The notes below the pieces were generated by a model. It was not told the origin of the DNA. It made no database searches and worked only from the letters and a program-made list of their open reading frames with translations. Below, piece by piece: positions 49,558 to 59,116 of a stretch of DNA of 64,000 bases (positions are counted from its first letter, which is position 1; the number at the start of each line of letters is the position of its first letter). This stretch comes from Acinetobacter indicus CIP 110367 (GTDB lineage: Bacteria; Pseudomonadota; Gammaproteobacteria; Pseudomonadales; Moraxellaceae): the NCBI RefSeq assembly GCF_000488255.1, contig NZ_KI530757.1, positions 80,539 through 144,538 of the forward strand. The letters run 5' to 3'. Made by a program: the position numbers and the translations under genes.

Positions 49558-50433
49558 TTAGTCTTTAAGTTCTTGAATCAACTGTTTAAATGCTTCACCT
49601 AAACTTGGATGGTCCACTCCGTAATGCAAGACTGCCTTTAAGTAACCCAGTTTGCTGCCACAATCAAAGGTCTGGCCTTTCATGCGGTAGGCTTCGACTG
49701 TTTCCAGCTGCTGTAATGCGGCAATAGCATCGGTCAGCTGGATTTCATTCCCGGCCCCTTTCGGTGTGGTGGCTAACAGCTGCATAATTTTGGCCGGTAA
49801 TACATAACGCCCGATCACGGAAAGATTAGAAGGTGCAGTACCGACCGCCGGTTTTTCGACAATCCCCTGCATTGCCGCACTTTGGCCTTCTGCAGGAGCA
49901 GCAGCAACATCCACAATGCCATATTGATCGACCAGATGCTCCGGCACAGCTTCGACCATAATCTGTGCTGCTTGTGTGCTATTAAAACGTTCAATCATCA
50001 AAGCCAGATCATTTTTTTCTGCCTGATCTTTGACCAGCACATCTGGCAGTAACACGGCAAAAGCTTCATCACCGACAATATCTTTGGCACACAGTACTGC
50101 ATGACCCAGGCCCAGCGGCTGTGGCTGACGCACACTAACTACACTGACTTGTGGTGGTAGAATTTCGGTAATTTCTTTTAGCAAATCCCACTTTTGCTTC
50201 TGCTCTAATGTGGTTTCCAGTTCAAAGTTACGGTCGAAGTAGTTTTCAATTGACGCTTTGGAAGAATGCGTGACCAGAATAATCTGTTCAATACCGGCAG
50301 CAACCGCTTCACGCACCACATATTCAATCGCTGGACGGTCGACCACGGTCACCATTTCTTTGGGAATAGATTTACTGGCTGGTAAAAAACGGGTACCCAA
50401 ACCTGCAACAGGTAAAATCGCCTTCTTAATCAT
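49558..50433 (-). CDS. galU: UTP-glucose-1-phosphate uridylyltransferase
   Basis: 291 residues. Makes UDP-glucose from glucose 1-phosphate. N-terminal nucleotide-binding motif AGLGTRFLPASKSIPKEM and metal-binding Asp in VLLPDVLV. Eighteen bp upstream of ugd in the same direction. Confidence 0.96.
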   Translation of the reverse strand: MIKKAILPVAGLGTRFLPASKSIPKEMVTVVDRPAIEYVVREAVAAGIEQIILVTHSSKASIENYFDRNFELETTLEQKQKWDLLKEITEILPPQVSVVSVRQPQPLGLGHAVLCAKDIVGDEAFAVLLPDVLVKDQAEKNDLALMIERFNSTQAAQIMVEAVPEHLVDQYGIVDVAAAPAEGQSAAMQGIVEKPAVGTAPSNLSVIGRYVLPAKIMQLLATTPKGAGNEIQLTDAIAALQQLETVEAYRMKGQTFDCGSKLGYLKAVLHYGVDHPSLGEAFKQLIQELKD

Positions 50434-50457
50434 ATACTTTAACCTGATCTCGATATT

Positions 50458-52332
50458 TTAATTTACTTTAACTTCTTTACCACGCTGATAGCCATCAACA
50501 TAGTGCTCCAGCTGGCTTAATGCCCAATCAATATCCGATTGCACCGCGGTTAAATCATTGAAACGCTCAAAGACCTGCAATAACTCATCCAGAGGATACA
50601 TTTTTTCATAAGAACGCAAAATCCGGCTGTGTTGTGTCACTTCGGTATTATCGGCATCAATCAGTAATTCTTCGTAAAGTTTTTCGCCGGGACGTAAACC
50701 GGAGTACTGGATTTCAATATCGCCGTCCTGACTGTCGGCTTCACGGACTTTCAGGCCACTCAGCGCAATCATCTGACGGGCCAGATCCTGAATCCGTACT
50801 GGCTCGCCCATATCCAGCAGGAACACATCGCCACCATGACCCAAGGCACCGGCCTGAATCACCAATTGCGAGGCCTCTGGAATGGTCATAAAGTAGCGTG
50901 TCACTTCAGGATGAGTCACGGTAATGGGCCCACCTTTGGCAATTTGCTGTTTAAACAATGGCACCACCGAACCCGATGAACCCAAAACATTCCCAAAGCG
51001 GACAATGCTAATTTGGGTCTGATCTTGCGCTTCAGCCATCGCCTGACAATACAATTCTGCCATACGTTTAGACGCCCCCATGACATTGGTTGGACGCACG
51101 GCTTTATCGGTAGAAATGAGTACAAAGGTTTCTACGCCTGTTTTGACCGCTGCATTTAAGCTAAATGCCGTACCAATGGCGTTGTTTTTCAAACCTGCCA
51201 ATGGGTTACACTCTACCAAGGGCACGTGTTTGTAAGCAGCCGCATGGTACACGGTTTGAACCCTATACTGTTCCATCACCCGCTCTAGTTTGGCCTGATC
51301 GAGCACTGAACCTAAAATTGGGATAATCGTGACATCGCTAGTTAAGCGTAATTCTTTGTCAATGCTATACAACGCAAATTCGGTCAGTTCATAAATCACC
51401 AGTTTCTGCGGCTGGTTTTTAATAATCTGGCGGCATAATTCGGAACCAATTGAACCACCAGCACCTGTAACCATCACCACTTTGTCTTTAATATTTTTTT
51501 CCAGCAGCTCTGCCACAGGCGGCACCGGATCACGCCCCAGCAAGTCAATAATATCAACTTCCTGAATATCGGAAACGCGGATTTCACCATCCACCAGTTT
51601 GGTCAGGCCCGGAATTTCGGTAATTTTTAAATGTGCCGGTTCCAGAAATTTGACAATTTCACTTTTGCGGCTACGCCCCACAGAGGGTAAGGCAATTAAA
51701 ATTTCATCAATGCGCAATTTGTCAAAACATTTAAGCGCTGTTTTCGGCAAATAGACATCAATCCCACCAATATTCTGTCCACTTAAGGACGGATTATCAT
51801 CAATAAAGAAAATGGGTAAATGTTCGTTGGAACGGGTTAAAGTCGCAGCGACCTGCTGACCGGCATTGCCTGCCCCATAAATCGCAATGCGTTTTTTCGG
51901 TACACCGGCCTGTACATAAGAACGGACAATAAAACGGATGATCCCACGGCTAAACCACACCCAGGCGAACATCATAAAGCCGAACATCAGTGGAATTGAG
52001 GTTGGAATAAAAGCATCTGTTAAATAGGCCAAGGCATAGAGTCCCGCCACCGCCAGGAAAGTTGCCAGGCCCAGTTTGACCATAAACACTTCATTGTAAG
52101 TACGCACAATAAAGCGGTACACCCCAAACACAAACAACAGGATAACCGCAATTGCACTGACCCACAGTGAACCAAACGGAATATTCGGTACCACCTCTGC
52201 ACCAAGGTCAAACTGACGAATGGCATAACACAGCCAGATCAGGACTGGAAATACACAGAAATCCAGAATGACCAGGAAAGCCAGTTTGGCAGCACGGGGG
52301 GATTCGACGAGAGGTAGGATGACGGATTTCAC
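50458..52332 (-). CDS. gdr: Membrane-anchored UDP-GlcNAc 4,6-dehydratase (PglF/Gdr type)
   Basis: 624 residues. Four N-terminal membrane helices, a first Rossmann domain (IYGAGNAGQQVAATL) and a second, catalytic one (MVTGAGGSIGSELCRQII). Removes water from UDP-GlcNAc to give the 4-keto-6-deoxy sugar. With the next two genes it forms the route to UDP-QuiNAc4NAc (N,N'-diacetylbacillosamine), the first sugar of many Acinetobacter K units. Confidence 0.93.
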   Translation of the reverse strand: MKSVILPLVESPRAAKLAFLVILDFCVFPVLIWLCYAIRQFDLGAEVVPNIPFGSLWVSAIAVILLFVFGVYRFIVRTYNEVFMVKLGLATFLAVAGLYALAYLTDAFIPTSIPLMFGFMMFAWVWFSRGIIRFIVRSYVQAGVPKKRIAIYGAGNAGQQVAATLTRSNEHLPIFFIDDNPSLSGQNIGGIDVYLPKTALKCFDKLRIDEILIALPSVGRSRKSEIVKFLEPAHLKITEIPGLTKLVDGEIRVSDIQEVDIIDLLGRDPVPPVAELLEKNIKDKVVMVTGAGGSIGSELCRQIIKNQPQKLVIYELTEFALYSIDKELRLTSDVTIIPILGSVLDQAKLERVMEQYRVQTVYHAAAYKHVPLVECNPLAGLKNNAIGTAFSLNAAVKTGVETFVLISTDKAVRPTNVMGASKRMAELYCQAMAEAQDQTQISIVRFGNVLGSSGSVVPLFKQQIAKGGPITVTHPEVTRYFMTIPEASQLVIQAGALGHGGDVFLLDMGEPVRIQDLARQMIALSGLKVREADSQDGDIEIQYSGLRPGEKLYEELLIDADNTEVTQHSRILRSYEKMYPLDELLQVFERFNDLTAVQSDIDWALSQLEHYVDGYQRGKEVKVN

Positions 52333-52418
52333 TTGATGTGTCTTCTCAATAGGAATAGTACAGCTCAGTTCAATTATTAATATTGGAATGATTAAACCGC
52401 AAATTAAACTTAGTTTGT

Positions 52419-52442
52419 AAAATGCATCAGTTGATGCATTTT
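52419..52442. promoter_or_regulatory. Perfect palindrome between qhbB and gdr
   Basis: AAAATGCATCA-GT-TGATGCATTTT, 11-bp perfect arms with a 2-nt loop, in the 140-bp gap after the aminotransferase gene and before gdr. It could be a weak terminator/attenuator for the leftward operon or a protein-binding site. Confidence 0.5.
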
Positions 52443-52472
52443 ATATATAACATTATTGTAGCGTATATTGAA

Positions 52473-53642
52473 TTATATACGCTGAATCACCTGAGCAATG
52501 GCCTGTTCAGTTGTGCGAATATTATCTTCCGATAAGGTTGGATGCACCAGGAACATCAGGCTGCTTTCACCCAGTTGCTGGGCATTGGCTAGACGCTGGG
52601 CGGGTCGCCATGGCGTACCATCAAATGCATGTTCTAAATACACTTCTGAGCAGGAACCGCTAAAGCAAGGCACGCCCAGTGCATTGATTTCGGCCATAAT
52701 CCGGTCACGTGACCAGCCTTCTGGCAACTGCGCTGTGTTGACCTGTACATAGCACTTATAGTTGGCATGGACATAATCATTGTTCGGATAATGCACGCTA
52801 AAATACGGACTGTCCTGAAATACCTTCAAAATACGTTGGGCATATTCAGTGCGTTTTTGCGTCCATTCTGGCATCCGCTGTAACTGCAGTCGACCAATCA
52901 CAGCTTGCATTTCCATCATGCGCCAGTTGGTGCCAAAAGAGTCATGTAACCAGCGAAACCCGGGTGGATGCTGTTTGTGATAAATGCTGTCGTAATTTTT
53001 ACCATGGTCTTTATACGACCACATTTTTTTCCAGAGCTGTTCATCATTGGTGGTGACCATACCGCCTTCGCCACCGGTGGTCATAATTTTGTCCTGACAG
53101 AATGACCAGGCACCAATATGGCCAATTGATCCGGCAGGCTTGCCTTTGTACATGGCACCATGTGCCTGCGCACAATCTTCAATGACATGCAGGCCTTTGT
53201 CCTGCGCCAGTTGCATAATCGGGTCCATATCACACATCCAGCCCGCCAAATGCACGCAAATAATCGCTTTGGTATTTGGGGTCAGGACTACTTCTATGGT
53301 ACGGGCAGAAATATTTTGTGAGTCGAGTTCTACATCGGCAAACACCGGATTGGCCCCGGCCGTCACAATCGAGCTGGCAGATGCCAAAAAGGTCCGCGAG
53401 GTGACAATCACGTCATCACCTGCACCAATATTCAGGGCTTTTAAGGCCACATCCAGTGCAACTGTACCATTGGCCAACGCCACTGCATATTGAGTCCCTG
53501 CAAAGCGGGCAAATTCTTTTTCAAATTCGCGACATTCCTGCCCGGTCCAGTAGTTCACTTTGTTCGAGAGCAATACTTGAGATACGGCATCTGCTTCCTG
53601 TTGAGTAAAGCTTGGCCATGGTTCAAAGGCAGTATTTAGCAT
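52473..53642 (-). CDS. qhbB: PLP-dependent aminotransferase (DegT/DnrJ/EryC1/StrS family)
   Basis: 389 residues. Adds an amino group to the 4-keto sugar made by Gdr. PLP Lys185 in FCQDKIMTTGGEGG; ALANGTVALDVAL at the N-terminus binds phosphate. Corresponds to QhbB/PglE in Acinetobacter K loci by sequence type and by its place between gdr and the acetyltransferase. Symbol by synteny. Confidence 0.88.
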   Translation of the reverse strand: MLNTAFEPWPSFTQQEADAVSQVLLSNKVNYWTGQECREFEKEFARFAGTQYAVALANGTVALDVALKALNIGAGDDVIVTSRTFLASASSIVTAGANPVFADVELDSQNISARTIEVVLTPNTKAIICVHLAGWMCDMDPIMQLAQDKGLHVIEDCAQAHGAMYKGKPAGSIGHIGAWSFCQDKIMTTGGEGGMVTTNDEQLWKKMWSYKDHGKNYDSIYHKQHPPGFRWLHDSFGTNWRMMEMQAVIGRLQLQRMPEWTQKRTEYAQRILKVFQDSPYFSVHYPNNDYVHANYKCYVQVNTAQLPEGWSRDRIMAEINALGVPCFSGSCSEVYLEHAFDGTPWRPAQRLANAQQLGESSLMFLVHPTLSEDNIRTTEQAIAQVIQRI

Positions 53643-53683
53643 GGTTTATCCTAGAATAATCTGATTCTTTAAATATTAAAAAA

Positions 53684-54334
53684 CTACTTCTTTTCAAGTA
53701 TACGCGCTGGGTTGCCAATAACAGTTACACCGGGTGGTACGCTTTTTGTGACAACAGCTCCCATGCCCACCACAGCCCCCTTACCAATAACAAGCGGTTG
53801 GTCTGGGGTACCCTGCTTAATGACTGCACCTGTACCAATATAGGCATGATCATGAATATGAATATTGCCATTACATTTTACACCAGGAGCAAAAGTGACA
53901 TAATCGCCGATCACGCAATCATGGGCGACATAACTATAAATATTGGCATGAAAAAATTTTCCAATTTTAATATTGGATGTCAGACAAGTGAAAGGGCAAA
54001 GTAAACTACCTTCACCAATCTGAACTTCATCTAAAATAACTGTATTACTTGCCTGAATATTCAAATGCTGAATTTGATCTTCAGTTAAACGTTTCATCAG
54101 TTTTTCACGAACCTGGCTATTGGCTATTGCAATCGTTACTGCCTTTTTTTGGTCAGGATACTTTAAGAAATCTTCATAACTTAAGACCTGATATCCATTT
54201 AAACTAGTACCTGCCCCACTATCATCAATAAATACAAATTGTTGTTTCTCTAATGTGGGATATTGTTGTCTCGCCAAAGGCATAACTTCTTTACCAAAAC
54301 CACTTGCACCATATACACCAATATAAGAAATCAT
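53684..54334 (-). CDS. qhbA: Sugar O/N-acyltransferase, PglD/NeuD family
   Basis: 216 residues: an N-terminal Rossmann-like nucleotide-sugar domain (VYGASGFGKEVMPLA) and a C-terminal left-handed beta-helix of hexapeptides (IGEGSLLCPFT, HDCVIGDYVTFAPG, IGKGAVVGMGAVVT). Acetylates the 4-amino sugar to finish UDP-QuiNAc4NAc. Overlaps the start-side end of itrB by four bases, so tightly coupled. Confidence 0.88.
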   Translation of the reverse strand: MISYIGVYGASGFGKEVMPLARQQYPTLEKQQFVFIDDSGAGTSLNGYQVLSYEDFLKYPDQKKAVTIAIANSQVREKLMKRLTEDQIQHLNIQASNTVILDEVQIGEGSLLCPFTCLTSNIKIGKFFHANIYSYVAHDCVIGDYVTFAPGVKCNGNIHIHDHAYIGTGAVIKQGTPDQPLVIGKGAVVGMGAVVTKSVPPGVTVIGNPARILEKK

Positions 54335-54939
54335 GAATTTGAATCCTTTTCTGAACCTGTAAATTTAGACATTGTGGCTTCGCCCGCTTCATTAATGTCA
54401 TCTTTGGCGAGCACTTTTTTCACCGTTTTTAGCATAATTTTAAAATCTAACCAGACTGATTGATTTTCGACATACCAGGTATCAAGTTTAAATTTTTCTT
54501 CCCAACTAATGGCATTACGTCCATTTACCTGTGCATGTCCTGTCATGCCTGGGCGGACTAAATGGCGTTTGGCTTGTTCTTGGTTATATAGCGGCAAGTA
54601 TTCCATGAGTAGCGGACGTGGCCCGACGATGCTCATATCGCCTTTAATCACATTCCATAACTCTGGCATTTCGTCCAAACTTGTCGCACGTAGCATTTTA
54701 CCAAATGGGGTTAAACGCTCGCTGTCAGGCAACGGATTCCCTTTCGCATCAGCAGCGTCTTTCATACTGCGAAATTTGATCATTTCAAACGGTTTGCCAT
54801 GTAAACCGGGGCGTACCTGACGGAATAAAACGGGTGAGCCTAGATTTTTTTTCACTTTATGTGCCACATAAAAATACAACGGTGACAGTAAAATGAGGGC
54901 AATAGAAGCAATAATAATATCAAGGAGGCGTTTTAGCAT
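54331..54939 (-). CDS. itrB: Initiating sugar-phosphate transferase (ItrB/PglC type)
   Basis: 202 residues: one N-terminal membrane segment (IIIASIALILLSPLYFYVA) and the bacterial sugar transferase core (RPGLHGKPFEMIKFRSM, SLDEMPELWNVIKGDMS, VGPRPLL). Transfers QuiNAc4NAc-1-phosphate to undecaprenyl phosphate to start the K unit. Assignment to the ItrB group follows from its short PglC-like size and the adjacent gdr-qhbB-qhbA set. Confidence 0.85.
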   Translation of the reverse strand: MLKRLLDIIIASIALILLSPLYFYVAHKVKKNLGSPVLFRQVRPGLHGKPFEMIKFRSMKDAADAKGNPLPDSERLTPFGKMLRATSLDEMPELWNVIKGDMSIVGPRPLLMEYLPLYNQEQAKRHLVRPGMTGHAQVNGRNAISWEEKFKLDTWYVENQSVWLDFKIMLKTVKKVLAKDDINEAGEATMSKFTGSEKDSNS

Positions 54940-56067
54940 TTATAGACCTAGAATATTCACTAAACGTTGATTTACTTTTTCTGCATCAAACTTTTCAACG
55001 GCAATTTTATAGCTTTCAGCACCCATCAATCTAACTTGTTCAGGGTGTTCAATGAAATAAATCATTTTTTCCGCCAAAGCTTCAGCATCCCATTTTGGCA
55101 CTAAAAAGCCATTTACACCATCTACAACCGTTTCTCTACAACCAGGTACATCTGTGGTGATAATTGCACGACCGATAGCCATAGCTTCTTGCGTACTTCG
55201 TGGTACACCCTCCCGGTAATAAGAAGGTAAGACAAAAACGCTAGAATTTTCTATCCATTCGGAAACGTTGCTGACATGTCCTGGATATTCAATAATATTG
55301 GTTTTTACCAAACTTGCTAGCTCTTCCTCTTTCAAACTTCCTAATGCTTCTTTATCAATAGCACCTAACACAATAAATTTAACTAAGGGATATTTTTCCT
55401 TCACAATTTTTGCTGCTTCGATGTAATCATGAATACCTTTTTCCGCAAGTAAGCGTGCAATAAAGATAAAAGAAATATCAGAAGTAAAGTTTGTAGAATA
55501 CTTATAATGTTCTAAATTTAAACCTATTCCACCGAGGACCTCTACTTTTTTGACCTGTATTGCATATTTTTTAAGTAAATCTTTAGGATCATCAGGATTT
55601 AAAAAAATAAGCTGATCAAGTTGTGGTAATGCTATTTTATATAAAAAAACCTGTATCTTTTTTATAAGTTGCGTTTTTTTACTTAAGCCTTCTGGCTGCT
55701 CTGTAAATGTATAGCCTAAACCTTCAAGCATACCAATAACACGCGGGGCTTTAGCTAATTTGGCTGCTAAAGTACCAAAAATGACAGGTTTTGAAAAATA
55801 AGAGAATAATAAATCAGGATTAATTTTTTTAATTTTTTTTGAAAGCCGATATGTTGCAATTATATCTGCGAGTGGGTTCAACCCACCACGGTTTAATGTA
55901 TATGTAATAGGTGTAGCACCCAACTTTTCTATTTTTTTTAGGTCTTCTGCCGTATATTCAGAAGTAAACGCATAAACTTGATGTCCTTTTTTTAACAGTG
56001 TACGAATTAAATCTGCACGAAAGCCATAGAAGCTAGATGCAACTGTTCCAACTATAATCACTTTCAT
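54940..56067 (-). CDS. Glycosyltransferase family 4
   Basis: 375 residues, GT-B fold. N-terminal VGTVASSFYGFRADLIRTL binds acceptor; the C-terminal half has the GT4 pattern IFIARLLAEKGI and the donor-binding REGVPRSTQEAMA. Resembles capsule glycosyltransferases that act next after the initiating transferase (PglA-like), and its position beside itrB supports that. The sugar is not known. Directly adjoins itrB. Confidence 0.88.
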   Translation of the reverse strand: MKVIIVGTVASSFYGFRADLIRTLLKKGHQVYAFTSEYTAEDLKKIEKLGATPITYTLNRGGLNPLADIIATYRLSKKIKKINPDLLFSYFSKPVIFGTLAAKLAKAPRVIGMLEGLGYTFTEQPEGLSKKTQLIKKIQVFLYKIALPQLDQLIFLNPDDPKDLLKKYAIQVKKVEVLGGIGLNLEHYKYSTNFTSDISFIFIARLLAEKGIHDYIEAAKIVKEKYPLVKFIVLGAIDKEALGSLKEEELASLVKTNIIEYPGHVSNVSEWIENSSVFVLPSYYREGVPRSTQEAMAIGRAIITTDVPGCRETVVDGVNGFLVPKWDAEALAEKMIYFIEHPEQVRLMGAESYKIAVEKFDAEKVNQRLVNILGL

Positions 56068-57143
56068 TTATTTACAACCTGTCGATATTTGACCTTATCT
56101 TTTAAAACCAAAATATAGAAAAAACATATATAAATAGCTAAATAGTTATATATTCTTAATCTAACAGCAGTGCCTAAGTTATCATTTCCAATTAACCATA
56201 CACTCGCATATAGCACAAAAAATATAATCAAAAATCGAACAAAACTATCAGCTAATTTTATATTTCTAATCACATAAACCAACATAGCAAAGACTGGAAC
56301 TGTTTCAACTAACAGTAAAATAATTGCAAATGGATTAGATACATATAATCCAAAGAGTTGTCCTAAAGCACTTAAAATTAAGTTTGGTATGAACATTATA
56401 GGATTGGAAAAGTCTAAGCCTAATGTAGAGCCACTATCAATTTCCTCAAAGCCAGAACGGTATTCTGTTAATCGTTCAAAAACCCCAATATAGTTTGCTA
56501 TAAATAAAACCATAAGATATTGAAAAGAAAAGAGGTAAATACGCTTTTTTGTCAGTTTAATTTTCCACAAAGCTAACGCCAATAAAAATGCGTACCCTAA
56601 ATAAGGACGCAAAGCCATTAAAAATAATCCCATTAAAATAGCAAGTATACAAAAAGAAGAAAAGGAAATAAAATTCGAACGACTTAAACATTTTTTCACA
56701 ATTAAGCACCCTACCAAAAAAGAGAGCACCATAAATACATCACGGTAAATATCGAATGTATAGAAAAAAAGTGTCGGATAGATTAGACATAGCAAAACAC
56801 TATAAAGATAATATTTCTGATTTTTTTGGAAATTGAGACCAGACAACTTGGCTACTAAAAATGGAATTATAAATAAATTTATAAATAAAAATAAATAAGA
56901 AATTCCATCACGAGAATAGAAGCCAAAATCATTAAAAAATCTTAAAATAACAGGCCATATATTTACAGCAAAATCCACATAACCCAAAGCATAGTCATGA
57001 TAATAATCTGAGTCGTTACCACCACCTAAACCAAGGGAAAGATAATCATTCTTTATTAAAGAATAAAAAGTAATTTTTATAAAAATTAAGAAAACAACAC
57101 ACAAAAATAAAACTTTATTTGATATTCTTTCAAACATTCTCAT
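56064..57143 (-). CDS. wzy: O-antigen/capsule polymerase Wzy
   Basis: 359 residues with about ten membrane helices and a large periplasmic loop, as in Wzy proteins, and no similarity to the flippase. Low G+C and rare-codon rich, unlike the flanking nucleotide-sugar genes. Polymerises K units in the periplasm. Start may be Met 57143 or 57137. Overlaps both neighbours by a few bases. Called by topology and locus position, the normal way for Wzy. Confidence 0.75.
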   Translation of the reverse strand: MRMFERISNKVLFLCVVFLIFIKITFYSLIKNDYLSLGLGGGNDSDYYHDYALGYVDFAVNIWPVILRFFNDFGFYSRDGISYLFLFINLFIIPFLVAKLSGLNFQKNQKYYLYSVLLCLIYPTLFFYTFDIYRDVFMVLSFLVGCLIVKKCLSRSNFISFSSFCILAILMGLFLMALRPYLGYAFLLALALWKIKLTKKRIYLFSFQYLMVLFIANYIGVFERLTEYRSGFEEIDSGSTLGLDFSNPIMFIPNLILSALGQLFGLYVSNPFAIILLLVETVPVFAMLVYVIRNIKLADSFVRFLIIFFVLYASVWLIGNDNLGTAVRLRIYNYLAIYICFFYILVLKDKVKYRQVVNK

Positions 57144-58035
57144 TTTGAATTTCTCTCAAAAAAACATCAAATTTTGAATCAGACAATATATTCTTCCATG
57201 CATATCTATGTATTAAAGGAAGGGATACTATCAATCTACCATTCATTTCAATAGTCTTTAGAAAATCAAAATCATCCAACCAAACAGGTTGATAATCAAT
57301 CTCATTGAAAAACTGTTCAGACCATTTATACTTATTAGAAATTACCCCTAAACCCGAGGCTAAATATTCTAAAGTTTTTGTACTTGTTTGGATGTTATAA
57401 GGGTATAAGTCAGGAGTAAAATTCAAACCAAATCTAGAGTTTCTATATATTTCTGGTAAATCTTTACGTTCTACCCGACCTAAAATAGTAATATTTTCAT
57501 GCTTTAATAAAGAGCTTTCTAAATCACTAACCTGACCAACAACAACAACCTTATAATTTCCTGCAAGCCTTCTCAATACTTCTATAAGACCATTACGTCC
57601 AGCAATAGAGCCACAGTAAATAATATCATACAGAGGATTTTCACTTGGACTTTGGAACAAAGCATCATCCACACCCATATCTCTATAAATATATGGCACA
57701 TCATCAGTAAAATTTAAATCATGATGTACAAAGTTATTTAAAAAAATTCGCCCACTAGGCTTTTTGTTCACAATTTTTTTTGCAAAATTTTTTAAGTGAG
57801 CGTGGGGAGGTGTAGATAAACTTTGATATTCATGAATCTCTATAGCTCGACCCTCCTTTTTTTTCCAAAAAGGGCGCGTACCCATAAAATATATATTAAT
57901 ATCATTATCAGGATCGAGCTCGTAGTCTAGCTGAATCTGATGCCCGAGTTTTTTTAGATATTTTTCGTATGCATAAGCTTCTGGAGTATATGCAAACTTT
58001 GACAAAGGTATGCCTATATTCACACCAAACCCCAA
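57130..58035 (-). CDS. Glycosyltransferase, GT4/GT1-like
   Basis: 301 residues. The C-terminal half has a GT-B donor-binding look (IIYCGSIAGRNGLIEVLRRL, STKTLEYLASGLGVISNKY), while the N-terminal half is not strongly conserved (VNIGIPLSKFAYTPEAYAY). Probably adds one sugar of the K unit. Overlaps wzy by 14 bases. Confidence 0.75.
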   Translation of the reverse strand: MGFGVNIGIPLSKFAYTPEAYAYEKYLKKLGHQIQLDYELDPDNDINIYFMGTRPFWKKKEGRAIEIHEYQSLSTPPHAHLKNFAKKIVNKKPSGRIFLNNFVHHDLNFTDDVPYIYRDMGVDDALFQSPSENPLYDIIYCGSIAGRNGLIEVLRRLAGNYKVVVVGQVSDLESSLLKHENITILGRVERKDLPEIYRNSRFGLNFTPDLYPYNIQTSTKTLEYLASGLGVISNKYKWSEQFFNEIDYQPVWLDDFDFLKTIEMNGRLIVSLPLIHRYAWKNILSDSKFDVFLREIQNENV

Positions 58036-58036
58036 C

Positions 58037-59116
58037 TCAAAGAATCGCTAACCATTTTTTAACAATCTCATCAACTTTAAAATTATTAACATTTTCTTTA
58101 GCATTTATACACATTCTCAAATAAGAATCCTTATCCAAATTTATCATCTTAGTAATCGCTTCACTTAGCTTTTCAATATTTTCAGGCTCAACTAAATATC
58201 CAGAAACCTCATTATCAATCAACTCTGCTGGTCCCGTATCACAATCAAAAGACACTATAGGCAAACCAAAACTTTGAGCCTCTAATAATACCATCGGTAA
58301 ACCTTCAAATCTCGAACTCATACAATAAAATGAAGCACTCTTAAAGTATTGAGCAATATTATGCGTTGATGAATTTATCTCTACAGTGTCATTTATCTTC
58401 AAAAACTCACTAAGATCAATAATTTTTTGTTTATCCTCCCCCTCTCCAACAATAACTAATTTCCATCCTTCTTTATTAGTTACGCTACTCCAGGCCTGTA
58501 ATAGCAAATCATATCCTTTTTGATGCCTATATCGCCCAACTGCCAATACAACCTTACAATCTAAATCAGGAATATGTTCAATACCTTCAAATGTACTAGG
58601 GTTTACAATTGTTATAATTTTAGATCTTATATTAGATAAGTTATTCTTCCACAATTCCTGATCTCTATGAGTCAAAGTAACAATATAGTCACAATATTTT
58701 GCTGCCCATTTACGCCCAATATCGCGATACTTTACCCCGAGATTAACCTTAAAATTAAAATGCTCCCAACAAATATGTTTAACTCTCAATCCAAATAATG
58801 CAGGTATAGTAAACACACAGGAAATACTATCTACCACTACCAAAGTATCTATCTGATACTGTGTAACAAACTTTCGAATGCGCCATACAGCGCCAAAAAA
58901 GTTTTTTTTGAATGAAATTTTTTCAGGATAAAGTGAATATGTTTTGATACTAGGCACTAACTCAAAAAAAGACTGTTTTCCATCAGCAAGACTTAAAATA
59001 GATACTTGGAAGTTTTTTTGAGCTAATGCATTGGCAATAAGTGTCGTTACTCTTTCGGTACCGCCAGAGTTGTTTAAATTACCAATAAGAAAACAAATTT
59101 TTTTCACTAAAATCAA
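58037..59116 (-). CDS. Glycosyltransferase family 4
   Basis: 359 residues, GT-B. N-terminal FLIGNLNNSGGTERVTTLI (nucleotide-side glycine loop) and C-terminal AVGRYRHQKGYDLLLQAW plus SRFEGLPMVLLEAQ with the EX7E pattern. Related to amylovoran/WcaL-type transferases. Overlaps the next gene by four bases. Confidence 0.87.
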   Translation of the reverse strand: MILVKKICFLIGNLNNSGGTERVTTLIANALAQKNFQVSILSLADGKQSFFELVPSIKTYSLYPEKISFKKNFFGAVWRIRKFVTQYQIDTLVVVDSISCVFTIPALFGLRVKHICWEHFNFKVNLGVKYRDIGRKWAAKYCDYIVTLTHRDQELWKNNLSNIRSKIITIVNPSTFEGIEHIPDLDCKVVLAVGRYRHQKGYDLLLQAWSSVTNKEGWKLVIVGEGEDKQKIIDLSEFLKINDTVEINSSTHNIAQYFKSASFYCMSSRFEGLPMVLLEAQSFGLPIVSFDCDTGPAELIDNEVSGYLVEPENIEKLSEAITKMINLDKDSYLRMCINAKENVNNFKVDEIVKKWLAIL